Positions 1 through 8,178 of a DNA stretch of 64,000 nt are shown in pieces. The position numbers were made by a program, and so were the translations under genes. Numbering within the stretch: position 1 is the first letter of the stretch; each line of letters starts with the position of its first letter. Below the pieces are notes generated by a model. That model had not been told where the DNA came from, made no database searches, and saw only the letters and a program-made list of their open reading frames with translations. The stretch comes from Flavobacterium sp. LPB0248 (GTDB taxonomy: Bacteria; Bacteroidota; Bacteroidia; Flavobacteriales; Flavobacteriaceae), in NCBI RefSeq assembly GCF_013388355.1, contig NZ_CP058246.1, positions 2,542,001 to 2,606,000 on the forward strand, written 5' to 3'.

Positions 1-1
1 T

Positions 2-55
2 CAGGCTGAAAAGGATAAAGTGGAGTATTTAGAGAAGTTGATGAAAAAAGAATAA
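2..55 (+). CDS. C-terminal tail of a gene that starts before the window
   Basis: Frame 2 is open from the window edge and reads QAEKDKVEYLEKLMKKE before a TAA stop. The 17 residues are charged and helix-like, compatible with a coiled-coil or basic C-terminus. The family cannot be told from so short a tail. The gene runs towards the convergent AlkB-like gene, with about 50 bases between their 3' ends. Confidence 0.45.
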   Translation, partial: QAEKDKVEYLEKLMKKE

Positions 56-108
56 TTTCTTGTTTTGAAAATATAAAAAGGAAGCTAATCATTATCTTAC
101 AACAGAAT

Positions 109-657
109 TTAGAATATCTGTTTTCGCAACTTCCTAAAAGTAATACTTATTCTCTCAAAAGAATCATTACCAACTTCTGATAAAATAGCATGAAGCCATA
201 ATTCTTGAACTTTTTGAGTCATGTAAAACAAGCTATTAGGATAAAGCAATACATCAAAAGTAATTGCAGGATTTAACTTATTCTTGAAACGCATAGTTCT
301 CTTATTACCTAAAGAAATAATAGCAACCCCTGTATTATCTTCGAGAATATCTATTTGATCTGAATGAAACCCCATCTTAGAGAATTCATTGTAATAATAA
401 TTAATCAGACAATTATTAGGCATAAATCCTAAATATATGTTTATGTAATTTGCTATTTTTTCAATATCACTTGGAAAAGGAATAGTTGAATAATGTATAT
501 TAGAGTAATTATAGGGATCCCCATAGCTTTTGGTCTTCCTAGAAATCATAGACTCATCCCAAATAGTCTCCATTTTTATTTTAAAAAAAACTTCCTCTTC
601 ATTTGGCAATATATTATCAAAATATTGTGTTTCTCTTTTTAAATCAGTTAGTTCCAT
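109..657 (-). CDS. AlkB-like 2-oxoglutarate/Fe(II)-dependent dioxygenase
   Basis: Probable oxidative demethylase of alkylated nucleic acid. The 182-residue protein carries the iron-binding triad of the AlkB family: H98 and D100 in FHSDQ, and distal H156 in LWLHA. It also has the 2-oxoglutarate-binding R-x5-R pair (R169 and R175 in RISITFR) near the C-terminus. The spacing NYYYNEF-then-HSD is typical of AlkB proteins. It lacks a long N-terminal extension and is close to the size of a minimal AlkB. Its start codon lies in a CCATGG shared with a possible ATG on the opposite strand, and it is divergent from the methyltransferase-like gene. Substrate (DNA, RNA or protein) cannot be told from sequence alone. 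Confidence 0.8.
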   Translation of the reverse strand: MELTDLKRETQYFDNILPNEEEVFFKIKMETIWDESMISRKTKSYGDPYNYSNIHYSTIPFPSDIEKIANYINIYLGFMPNNCLINYYYNEFSKMGFHSDQIDILEDNTGVAIISLGNKRTMRFKNKLNPAITFDVLLYPNSLFYMTQKVQELWLHAILSEVGNDSFERISITFRKLRKQIF

Positions 658-724
658 GGGATTTTTAAAAGCTATTCATATAAAAATACAAAAAAACACT
701 TACATTTACATCAAAAAAAACTTA

Positions 725-1321
725 ATGCCTATAAATGATAAATTTGGAATTCCAATAATTCACCATCCAAACTTCCCAAATGACATTGTTGGTGATATTG
801 GAGTTGGTAATATTGAATTTGGAGCTGGTAGAAATTATTTTGGAAAAAGAGAATTTCCTAATTGTTATTTAACCGATTTAAAGAATCCTGAACTGGATCA
901 TTTTTCGATTCACGAAGATTATGAAATTAGGGACTGTCACTTCCTTGATGCAAACTGCGATTTTTATAAATATGATTTTGACCGAACATTTCAAAACATA
1001 ATTTTATGCAATCCCTATTTTTATGGGTTTCAAGGTTTGGGAAATGCAAAAAAGTTTTTTGATAGAGCAGGTGATCTATTAGAAAATGATGGAAAAATAC
1101 ATATTATAGGAAGTTCTTCAAACAAATGGTGTTGTAAAGATTCTTTAGAGGAGTATCTTGAAAATGAAATAGAAGAATACAAATCAAACCATACATTTAT
1201 TTTGGAAGCACATGAAGAACTTACAAGACAACATACTATAAATGTTACTTACAATTTCTATAAAACTGAACTTAAAGATATAACTGTTCCAAATGAACGA
1301 TTAGTTCTAAAAAAAGTATAA
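725..1321 (+). CDS. Small class I methyltransferase-like protein
   Basis: About 198 residues. Residues 28-35 (GNIEFGAG) resemble the SAM-binding glycine-rich motif I. D51 after a hydrophobic strand (CYLTD) could be the acidic residue of motif II. NIILCNPYFYGF (91-102) sits where motif IV lies and resembles the NPP[YF] of amino-methyltransferases. DGKIHIIGSSSN matches the following strand. An in-frame ATG exists at 656, but it overlaps the start of the opposite gene and adds a lysine-rich low-complexity stretch, so the ATG at 725 is preferred. The stop is followed one base later by the next ATG, suggesting translational coupling. Function is inferred from motifs only; a nucleic-acid or small-molecule methyltransferase is possible. 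Confidence 0.55.
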   Translation: MPINDKFGIPIIHHPNFPNDIVGDIGVGNIEFGAGRNYFGKREFPNCYLTDLKNPELDHFSIHEDYEIRDCHFLDANCDFYKYDFDRTFQNIILCNPYFYGFQGLGNAKKFFDRAGDLLENDGKIHIIGSSSNKWCCKDSLEEYLENEIEEYKSNHTFILEAHEELTRQHTINVTYNFYKTELKDITVPNERLVLKKV

Positions 1322-1322
1322 T

Positions 1323-2282
1323 ATGGAAAATATTAATATCTATAAAGACGTACAGCTAACGGAAAACTATCAAGGTTCATCCTATAAAAATAATCTTAAT
1401 GATCATATTGTTTCAGTTTTAGATTATGCTTCTATGCATAATGAAAGCAAAGCATTAAAAAGTAAAGATTTAAAATTTAGCAAACAACTATATTGGGAAT
1501 GTTTGGACGTAATTTACGAAAAAAATTATATCAAAGAAAGCGAAATCCAAAAGAGCAAGAACAGAAAATTGAAACAAAATATATATAAATCAATAATAGA
1601 GAGTTTAGGTGATTTTTTTAAAATGGAAGACAATCTATTAGTTGAAACTATTGATTTTACTGTAAGCAATTACATGGATAACTATAAGTATCAAAATGTA
1701 TTAGTTGCAAATAATCCATTTTCATTTGCAAATAATATTTTTATAAATAACAAGCTGCTGTATTCATTCACTGATAATAAAGATGAATATAGTCATTTAC
1801 TTAAACCTAATAAAAAAGAAAGTGAATTATCAAAAAATTTGACTATCGGAGTATTAGGAAAAGGACATCGCAAAGATTATTCACAAGCATATATTAAAGA
1901 CATCTATGCTCTAAGAAACCTACTTATTAACTTATTAGATGAAAAAAAGCATGATTGTCGCAATCCCATAAAAATTAGTGATCTTAATAAAAATTTTAGA
2001 GATTTAGGAATTCCAGAAAGTGAGCTAACAGATAGCAATATTAAAAACTGGATCGTTCAACCATTAAAAAGATTTACGAAAATAGGATCAAATAAATATG
2101 GTTATTTTATAATTAAAACAGAAGAAGATTTGTTTGAATCATATGAAAGTCATTACAAAAAGTTTTTGGGACTTTATAAAACTTTAGAAAGGCATAAATA
2201 TTTTGCCAAATCATTTAACGAATATCAAAAATATACCAAACATTTATCAATTACAAAAAATGATATTTTTGAAATAGATTAA
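1323..2282 (+). CDS. Hypothetical protein of unknown family, coupled to the methyltransferase-like gene
   Basis: I do not recognise this 319-residue protein. It is lysine-, asparagine- and isoleucine-rich, and predicted mostly helical, without signal peptide or membrane segment. The middle (about residues 218-268: ISDLNKNFRDLG to KYGYFII) has the feel of a winged-helix or other small DNA-binding unit followed by a helical tail. Its ATG lies one base after the upstream stop, so the two genes are almost certainly cotranscribed and may work together. A strong bidirectional terminator follows. The low GC of this pair relative to the genes to its right suggests accessory, possibly transferred, DNA. 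Confidence 0.6.
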   Translation: MENINIYKDVQLTENYQGSSYKNNLNDHIVSVLDYASMHNESKALKSKDLKFSKQLYWECLDVIYEKNYIKESEIQKSKNRKLKQNIYKSIIESLGDFFKMEDNLLVETIDFTVSNYMDNYKYQNVLVANNPFSFANNIFINNKLLYSFTDNKDEYSHLLKPNKKESELSKNLTIGVLGKGHRKDYSQAYIKDIYALRNLLINLLDEKKHDCRNPIKISDLNKNFRDLGIPESELTDSNIKNWIVQPLKRFTKIGSNKYGYFIIKTEEDLFESYESHYKKFLGLYKTLERHKYFAKSFNEYQKYTKHLSITKNDIFEID

Positions 2283-2289
2283 AACCGAA

Positions 2290-2323
2290 AAAAGCGCCGC
2301 AATCCAAAGATTACGGCGCTTTT
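2290..2323. terminator. Bidirectional intrinsic terminator
   Basis: A hairpin with stem AAAAGCGCCG / CGGCGCTTTT extended by AATC/GATT around a CAAA loop. It is A-rich on one side and T-rich on the other, lying between two convergent genes (the unknown gene on + and the peptidase on -). Confidence 0.85.
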
Positions 2324-2349
2324 CTATTTTCTATAAAACTCTCAGAGAA

Positions 2350-3546
2350 TTAAACCCCTAATTTCTTAGCAATTTCAGCAGGAATTCCTCCTTTGTTTAC
2401 TAGTAATGCAGTAGTTTTATATTTTACGAAGTTCTTAGTTACAAACAAGAAACCTTTGTAGTCGTTTGTTTCTCCCCAAGAATTTTTTACGATATAGTAC
2501 TCTTTTCCAGTTTGATCTTTTGCAAGACCAATAATGTGCATTCCGTGGTCGTCTGTTGTAGTGTAGTTATCAAACGCAGCTTGACGCATTTCTGGAGTAA
2601 TTTCTGGTTCTACTTTTGGTCCGTTAAACATGTCTGCTTTTTCTTCAGCCGTCATGTCGTCGAATTTTTTAGATGCTACATAAGCCACACCGTTTTTCCA
2701 GCTAAAGCTTTTCTCGCTAACATCTGTTGCCCAAGCTACAGTATATCCTTTTTTAAGTGCATTGTCGATAACGTCTGTCATATCGTTCAATTTTACGTTG
2801 TAAACTTGATCCAATGACCAGTTGTCTGGCACCATCATAGTTGTTTTTTGGTAGTATGGAGCATTTGTAAAAGATGACATTTCTACATACTCGTCTGGGT
2901 TAATTCCTACCACTTCTTTAGCAAAAGATTGTGGTGTATAGTTTTTTCCTTTGTATGTAAAGTTATCTGGCACTTTTCCTAAATAAGAATCAATAACAGC
3001 AGAATATGCTTTTTGCCAGTTTGGAGTCAATTCTCCGTTCGGGTTTTTAACCACTGCTGCAAGAACACCTTCTATAAGAGCGCCCATTTCAGCAAATTTG
3101 TTTTTGTCTGTTCCGTAGTTTAATCCTGTGTAAACTTCTCTAGGCACAGTTCCGTATTTTTTGTACATGTTAATTACATCATGTAAAGCTCCTCCGTCTC
3201 CAAGTGTAATTGCTCCGTGCATACGAACATAGTTAATCCCTTTTTCTACATACACGTTTCTTGCAGAATAAATTTGAGAAAGCTCAACAGGCTGTTTTCC
3301 TAAACGAATCATTTCTGACTCTAAGAATGAGTTTGTTGAGTAGCTCCAGCAAGTTCCAGATGATCCTTGAGATTTTACTGATGTTGTTCCTAGGTTGATT
3401 ACTTCTGTAAATTTGAAGTTCTCTTTACTTTTGTCGCTAGCATTTAGTTTAAGTGAATTTACTAAGATGTCTTGCGCAAAACAGCCTGCAGTTCCAGCCA
3501 AAAAGATTGAAGCAGCAAACACTGATTTGAATGAAAATGTATTCAT
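2350..3546 (-). CDS. Secreted C1-family cysteine aminopeptidase (bleomycin hydrolase / PepC type)
   Basis: Cysteine peptidase of the papain clan. The 398-residue precursor starts with a signal peptide ending near FAQ (residue 25), so it is exported. The catalytic cysteine is C66 in QGSSGTCWSYS, with the oxyanion glutamine just before it. The catalytic histidine is in DDHGMHIIGL and the asparagine in VKNSWG near the C-terminus. The MHGAITLGDGGALHDVINMYKKYG stretch is typical of PepC/bleomycin hydrolases. It stands alone between terminators. Homologues are often annotated aminopeptidase C; the extracytoplasmic location points to peptide scavenging in the periplasm or at the surface. Confidence 0.88.
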   Translation of the reverse strand: MNTFSFKSVFAASIFLAGTAGCFAQDILVNSLKLNASDKSKENFKFTEVINLGTTSVKSQGSSGTCWSYSTNSFLESEMIRLGKQPVELSQIYSARNVYVEKGINYVRMHGAITLGDGGALHDVINMYKKYGTVPREVYTGLNYGTDKNKFAEMGALIEGVLAAVVKNPNGELTPNWQKAYSAVIDSYLGKVPDNFTYKGKNYTPQSFAKEVVGINPDEYVEMSSFTNAPYYQKTTMMVPDNWSLDQVYNVKLNDMTDVIDNALKKGYTVAWATDVSEKSFSWKNGVAYVASKKFDDMTAEEKADMFNGPKVEPEITPEMRQAAFDNYTTTDDHGMHIIGLAKDQTGKEYYIVKNSWGETNDYKGFLFVTKNFVKYKTTALLVNKGGIPAEIAKKLGV

Positions 3547-3684
3547 AAGTTATGTTTAAGATTTAATAAAATTAGTCTCCAATGTTTCCAATTTGTTACA
3601 AAACAATTAAATATTATACAATTTGTGTAATGTTTAATTGTTAATATTTTCTTAACGGGATAAATTATTAAGGTATTTAACACA

Positions 3685-3718
3685 AAAAAGCCTCAATAAC
3701 ACGTTATTAAGGCTTTTT
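3685..3718. terminator. Bidirectional intrinsic terminator
   Basis: Stem AAAAAGCCT / AAGGCTTTTT with inner AATAAC/GTTATT. It sits upstream of the peptidase gene and just after the stop of the Omp85-like gene, so it most likely ends the 7172-3768 transcript. Confidence 0.75.
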
Positions 3719-3767
3719 AGGTTTATTATTTATAAATTAACTTCTTACAAGTTTTTTGCTTTTTTAG

Positions 3768-4928
3768 CTATCGCATCCAGTTACTTCCAAAAACGATATA
3801 GTACGCCCATTCTTCGTTTCCTTTCGCCACATCGACTCCCATACGGAGTTTGAATTTTCTGGCAATGAGGTATCTAAAACCAGTTCCGTAGCTGTAAACA
3901 ACAGGTTTTGCAAAAGCTTGATCCCAATCGTTAAAGGCGCTTGCAAGACCTCCAAATCCCATGAGACTCCATCTTCGGTACAAATCCCATCTAAATTCGA
4001 GTTCAGAAACAATGCTGGTGTTTCCCATGTATCTGGCTGCGGGAATACCTCGCATATTGATTCCTGGTTTAAGATAAAAAGGCGGACTCCCCAACGCCTG
4101 CTCTCCTTCAATCCTGAGTCCGCCAATTAGAGTTTTCGCCAACGGATAATATCCAATTGCCGATAAATTGATACGCCATGCCTGATAATCGCTGCCAAGC
4201 GCCTTGTCTGACCAGAAAAAATCGGACTGAAGCCGTACTCCTTTATCAGGCGTAAATATATTGTCTCGTCCATCAAACTGGAGCGCAAGTCCAAGCTGAC
4301 TTATGGTGCTTTTAATATCTTTTGGATCTACAAATGGCGGCGGGAGATTAAAATCGGGCAGATTTATTTTTGAATTTAAAAATAAATACTGTGGCCCTAA
4401 ACTCCATTTAGCATTGTTAAACTGCTTTAGCCATTGCGTATAAAAAATAGTCGATTTAAAGTTCAATTTAAATTCCTCATCTTTCTGGTTGGGCAGATTA
4501 TTGGCATAAAAGGATAAATTCATATCGCCATAAGCCGCAAAAGCTCGATAGAGTATTTTAGGTTTTACCAGTGTTGCCGAGCGAAAAGCACCAGCCATCC
4601 AGCTTTTGTTTGCCGTATACATTCCGACTCCTCCAGTAATATCTGGATTTATGAATCGTTTTTTACCGTTTTCGTCTATAACAGGAGCCCGTTTTTTTAG
4701 AAAAATTGGCGCAACCGCAACTCCAAATCCTCCTACGGCTGGTTCTGTAATAATGGTTGGCACTACTATGAATCCGTTGGCATAAATAAGAAAATCACTC
4801 AAATCGAAAGCTCCGTCTAAAGAATCTTTTAAAACGGTTTGATGCTTTTGTGCATTTAAAACATTAAACGATACAATCATGCAAAGCAAAAACAGAACGC
4901 TTCTTTTTGTTGTTTTTTTGTTTTTCAT
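3768..4928 (-). CDS. BamA/TamA-like (Omp85 superfamily) outer-membrane barrel protein without POTRA domains
   Basis: 386 residues with an N-terminal signal peptide ending near LNAQ, then only a barrel-type region of amphipathic strands. The motif NMRGIPAARYMGN near residue 290 is the Omp85 loop-6 signature (R-G-x4-R-x2-G). The protein ends in alternating aromatic/hydrophobic residues (YYIVFGSNWMR), as expected for the last beta strand. No POTRA repeats fit in the short N-terminus, unlike BamA, so it belongs with the short surface-antigen/patatin-barrel-like group. It follows the MetA-type protein by 54 bases and probably shares its transcript. Confidence 0.75.
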   Translation of the reverse strand: MKNKKTTKRSVLFLLCMIVSFNVLNAQKHQTVLKDSLDGAFDLSDFLIYANGFIVVPTIITEPAVGGFGVAVAPIFLKKRAPVIDENGKKRFINPDITGGVGMYTANKSWMAGAFRSATLVKPKILYRAFAAYGDMNLSFYANNLPNQKDEEFKLNFKSTIFYTQWLKQFNNAKWSLGPQYLFLNSKINLPDFNLPPPFVDPKDIKSTISQLGLALQFDGRDNIFTPDKGVRLQSDFFWSDKALGSDYQAWRINLSAIGYYPLAKTLIGGLRIEGEQALGSPPFYLKPGINMRGIPAARYMGNTSIVSELEFRWDLYRRWSLMGFGGLASAFNDWDQAFAKPVVYSYGTGFRYLIARKFKLRMGVDVAKGNEEWAYYIVFGSNWMR

Positions 4929-4982
4929 AGACTATTTATCGTTTTAGATTTAAATTTATTCCATCATAAAAACCTGAAAAAA

Positions 4983-5951
4983 TTATTCTTTCTTGAAACT
5001 GAATGCGTGTGCCAGCGTTATAAAAAAGGTATTCCCCTGAAATCTGTTTACAGCATTTACTTCTCCAATCCATCTAAAACCTGCCGATGTCATACTGCCA
5101 ATGTGCAGATAATTAACCTCAGCTCCTAGTCCGCCCACTTTATCTTTGTCTGGTTCAATAACCAAAATGCTTCCTACGGGAATTCTATCGTTTGATACTT
5201 TATATTGCAGGTAATAAATCAAACCCGCATTGAATATGCCTTTTGGCGCGGTTTTTTCGGCATTCATACAATAAAATGTTTTTCCTAAACCGCCTTCAAT
5301 GCTTAAGATATCTCCTGTTTTAATATCGGTGTCTTTCTTTTTTCCGTTGATTTCGTATGCAGCCAAAGCTGAAAAATGGAATGTTTTCTTGTCATTAAAA
5401 TATAAAGTTGTTCCTGCCGAAAACTCATTCATAAACATTCCTAAACCACTATTATTACTAGCTCCCAATTCATATTTTCCTGTTGGAAGATACAATTGAT
5501 AACTGAAAACAAAGTCGGCTCTTTTATTGTGCCAGCCTAACTGAATGGGCTGTATGTACATATCTGTAAAAGCAAAATCACTTTTAGAATCCACATAACT
5601 TCCTTGAATAGTATTAGAAGCACCAGCCAGCAAAATTGTAGCTCCGTAATTGGCACCCAAAATTTTAAAATCGGTTACATAATTAGCTCCAACGCCTGTT
5701 ATAAACATAGTAAGATCGGGATTTCCAATATTGTCTCCGCTGCCATTTCGCAAAGAAGATGCGGCATAAATATAACCTGGAATATATACGCTCAAGGTTT
5801 TTTCGGGAGCCTGAGTTCCCGATTGCAGTCCCATTGCACCAAGAATATGTCCTCCTTTTAATTGTGCATTACAATAAAAAGAAATCAATACCATTATTAC
5901 GGCAAAAACTGACTGCACTTTTCTTCCTGAATTATCAATTTCTAATTTCAT
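4983..5951 (-). CDS. Outer-membrane transporter of the MetA phenol-degradation family
   Basis: About 322 residues from the ATG at 5951. An upstream start would add ten residues before the obvious signal peptide (KVQSVFAVIMVLISFYCNA). The mature part is a beta-barrel with the repeated strand/glycine pattern of the SphA/MetA phenol-type porins: QPIQLGWHNKRADFVFSYQLYLPTGKY and the C-terminal FFITLAHAFSFKKE. Such proteins commonly accompany catabolism of hydrophobic compounds. It lies directly downstream of the membrane AraC regulator and upstream of the Omp85-like barrel, in one direction. Confidence 0.65.
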   Translation of the reverse strand: MKLEIDNSGRKVQSVFAVIMVLISFYCNAQLKGGHILGAMGLQSGTQAPEKTLSVYIPGYIYAASSLRNGSGDNIGNPDLTMFITGVGANYVTDFKILGANYGATILLAGASNTIQGSYVDSKSDFAFTDMYIQPIQLGWHNKRADFVFSYQLYLPTGKYELGASNNSGLGMFMNEFSAGTTLYFNDKKTFHFSALAAYEINGKKKDTDIKTGDILSIEGGLGKTFYCMNAEKTAPKGIFNAGLIYYLQYKVSNDRIPVGSILVIEPDKDKVGGLGAEVNYLHIGSMTSAGFRWIGEVNAVNRFQGNTFFITLAHAFSFKKE

Positions 5952-5996
5952 GGCAGAATATTTTAAATTAAGATGACGCAATAGCCATTACTAATT

Positions 5997-7172
5997 TTAC
6001 TTGAAGTAATATGATCCTGTACGATCCGGATTTATTCTGATGGTTTTAAAATATTCGGAAGGAGATTTCCCAGTATGCTTTATAAAGGCTCTGAAGCAAG
6101 TTGTTCGGGATTTAAAACCAGAACCCCAAGCCATGCCTTCTAAAGATAAATCTTTCCATTCTGGGTCGTTTATTTTGTCTTTAAAATATTCAATCCTTTT
6201 AAGGTTTACATAATCCTGAAAATGAAGTCCGAATTCAGAATTAATCAAATTGGATAAATGGTGTACCGATATTCCTGTTTCGTCTGCCAAATCTCTGATT
6301 ACGAAATCTTTCTTTAAAAACAGATTTTTAGAGTTTAAAACATAATCTAGTTTTAAAAGGTATTCTTCTCTTTTTTCAGAAGTTAATTCGTTTGTTATTG
6401 GAATTGTATTCTTGATTTCTTTTGTTTTTACCACTACAGTATTGTCTACCACAAAATCGAATGTTTCTTCTTCGTCATGAAAAATCTGAGGTCTGAAATA
6501 AAGCCATCCGACAGTAAAAAACAATACAGACGAAATCAAGAAATAACAAGAAAGATCTACAACGCCTACTTTTCTTGATAGAAAGTGATGCACAAAAAGT
6601 GCCGAGAAAAGAAACAAAATCATAAGGTTATAAACTCTAATCCAGTTGATTACTTTGGCTCGATGAAATTGATTCCCTTTAAATTTTTTCAGATCATAGT
6701 TTAAAATCAACATGGTTTGAAAAAAGACATAGGAAAGCCAAATGGTCAAGGTCAAAATAGAAAACGGATTTCTGATTTTTGCTGCTATAAAATCGACAAT
6801 TCTTAGATTAGTAAAACTTCCAATGTATACAAAAAGCGTTAAGGCGAAGTATACCGCAAAAGGAATAAAATGCATCCAATCGTATTTTCTGAAGCTTTTG
6901 TTCAATGTCAAAATGTTTCGAACATATAAAAAAGAACATGGCGCTGCCAGAAAAATAAAGGATTTGGTAATGATGAATAAATCTGGGAATTCTTTGAAGA
7001 TATTGGCCGACAGATAAAAATTGTAGATACTTACTACCGCCAGACTCAGCAGAAACATTCCCAAAAAGAAACTTTTTGAGTAATTTTTTTTGGAAAATAA
7101 AACCATAATTGCAGTAGCAAGGCCAGCAATTGTGGCTATAAAAAAGAAAAGGGAAAGTAAAATATCGATCAT
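5997..7172 (-). CDS. Membrane-anchored AraC-family transcriptional regulator
   Basis: 391 residues. The first about 230 are hydrophobic, with roughly seven transmembrane helices. A charged linker follows, then a C-terminal AraC/XylS helix-turn-helix domain (about 285-385), including SVHHLSNLINSEFGLHFQDYVN and the second helix-turn-helix GFKSRTTCFRAFIKHTGKSPSEYFK. It is the first gene of a set with two outer-membrane proteins. A membrane receptor domain fused to an AraC domain suggests sensing of a ligand in or across the inner membrane. Its targets are unknown; the sulfatase cluster upstream on the same strand is a reasonable candidate. Confidence 0.85.
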   Translation of the reverse strand: MIDILLSLFFFIATIAGLATAIMVLFSKKNYSKSFFLGMFLLSLAVVSIYNFYLSANIFKEFPDLFIITKSFIFLAAPCSFLYVRNILTLNKSFRKYDWMHFIPFAVYFALTLFVYIGSFTNLRIVDFIAAKIRNPFSILTLTIWLSYVFFQTMLILNYDLKKFKGNQFHRAKVINWIRVYNLMILFLFSALFVHHFLSRKVGVVDLSCYFLISSVLFFTVGWLYFRPQIFHDEEETFDFVVDNTVVVKTKEIKNTIPITNELTSEKREEYLLKLDYVLNSKNLFLKKDFVIRDLADETGISVHHLSNLINSEFGLHFQDYVNLKRIEYFKDKINDPEWKDLSLEGMAWGSGFKSRTTCFRAFIKHTGKSPSEYFKTIRINPDRTGSYYFK

Positions 7173-7261
7173 TTTTTTAAGCTTAATTTGAGTAAATAAT
7201 TATTTTTCTTAAAATCTTAAAAATAGAATACGATGGGGGCGTATGTAGAAAGAGAAACACT

Positions 7262-7286
7262 GTACTTGCCAAAGTATGGCAAGTAC
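7262..7286. terminator. Perfect 10-bp hairpin after the DUF4136 gene
   Basis: GTACTTGCCA and TGGCAAGTAC flank a 5-base loop 16 bases past the stop of the DUF4136 gene. The T-tract is weak, so this may be an mRNA-end stabiliser rather than a canonical terminator. Confidence 0.5.
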
Positions 7287-7301
7287 AAATGCTTTATTGT
7301 A

Positions 7302-7880
7302 TTATTTTTTAACTGCTCCTGGAGGGAAACCAGTTAATATTTTTTTGATTGCGTCGTTTATAAATTGTTCCGGATTATCTGGTCTGCTGTCAATCTCGGC
7401 ATTTCCAATTCCTTGCCAAACCAGCTTGTCTGTTTTTGTAGATACGATATCTATAACTAGCGAACCATCAACATAATCGTAGGTATTAAATGTTGTATTG
7501 GCACCGCCCATCATAGCACCGCCTCCCCAATATCCGTATGGACGATACATTCCGCCATAACCATAAAAGTCTGTATTAGCACTAACCGATGTTTTGTTTT
7601 TTAGGATAGAAACGGCATTAACTTTTAAATCAGGATTACTAGATTCTGTAAATCCTTTTGCCAGCATTTCATTTCGAATTGCTTTTGCAACACGATCAAC
7701 ATTTAACTGATTTACTTGGCCTTGCTGCGCTTTTAAGTCATAAACCGCAAAAGTTTTGTATTCGCTGAAGTTCGCAGCATGATCATAATCAGTTGTAACT
7801 TTTACAGTTGGAGAGCAGCTGTAAAATAAACCCAAAAATAAGACTGGGATTATACGAAGACTTGTTCTTTTAATATTCAT
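7302..7880 (-). CDS. DUF4136 domain lipoprotein
   Basis: 192 residues. A lipoprotein signal with C22 in LFYSC is followed by the usual DUF4136 pattern: VTTDYDHAANFSEYKTFAVYD, then GSLVIDIVSTKTDKLVWQGIGNAEID and a C-terminal IKKILTGFPP. A glycine/tyrosine-rich loop (YGYGGMYRPYGYWGGGAMMGG) sits in the middle. Family members are envelope lipoproteins of unknown role. The gene follows the sulfatase cluster by about 300 bases on the same strand and may be independently transcribed. Confidence 0.82.
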   Translation of the reverse strand: MNIKRTSLRIIPVLFLGLFYSCSPTVKVTTDYDHAANFSEYKTFAVYDLKAQQGQVNQLNVDRVAKAIRNEMLAKGFTESSNPDLKVNAVSILKNKTSVSANTDFYGYGGMYRPYGYWGGGAMMGGANTTFNTYDYVDGSLVIDIVSTKTDKLVWQGIGNAEIDSRPDNPEQFINDAIKKILTGFPPGAVKK

Positions 7881-8178
7881 GTTGTAGTATTTATTAAATT
7901 AATAATTAAATCAGTTTAACTCATGTATTAAAATCGTAAAAATCTTGAACGTGGGGCAGAACAGATGTCAATAATTGCTAAAACAGCACAAACCATTACT
8001 AAACAATCACTTAGATCACTCTCAAAGATAAATCATTTTATTTAATTAACAGTATTAAATAAATAAAATCTTACTTTGTTGTTTTCTGCCATATTCTGTT
8101 TAAGATTTTAAGATTTTTTAAAGTTTAATTTACTTTGTACAGCTACCTATTTGTTCTATTTCTTTTGATTGCAGAGAA

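Noticed and set aside
530..724. In-frame upstream extension of the methyltransferase-like gene
   Set aside because: It overlaps the AlkB-like gene on the other strand and adds a poorly conserved lysine-rich leader; the ATG at 725 is a better start.
3764..4126. 120-residue minus-strand ORF overlapping the Omp85-like gene
   Set aside because: An alternate frame of the same strand; the longer frame has signal peptide and barrel motifs.
7881..8178. Gene or RNA in the 298-bp gap between DUF4136 and DUF2252 genes
   Set aside because: No coding frame, convincing hairpin or promoter box could be identified; only AT-rich sequence.
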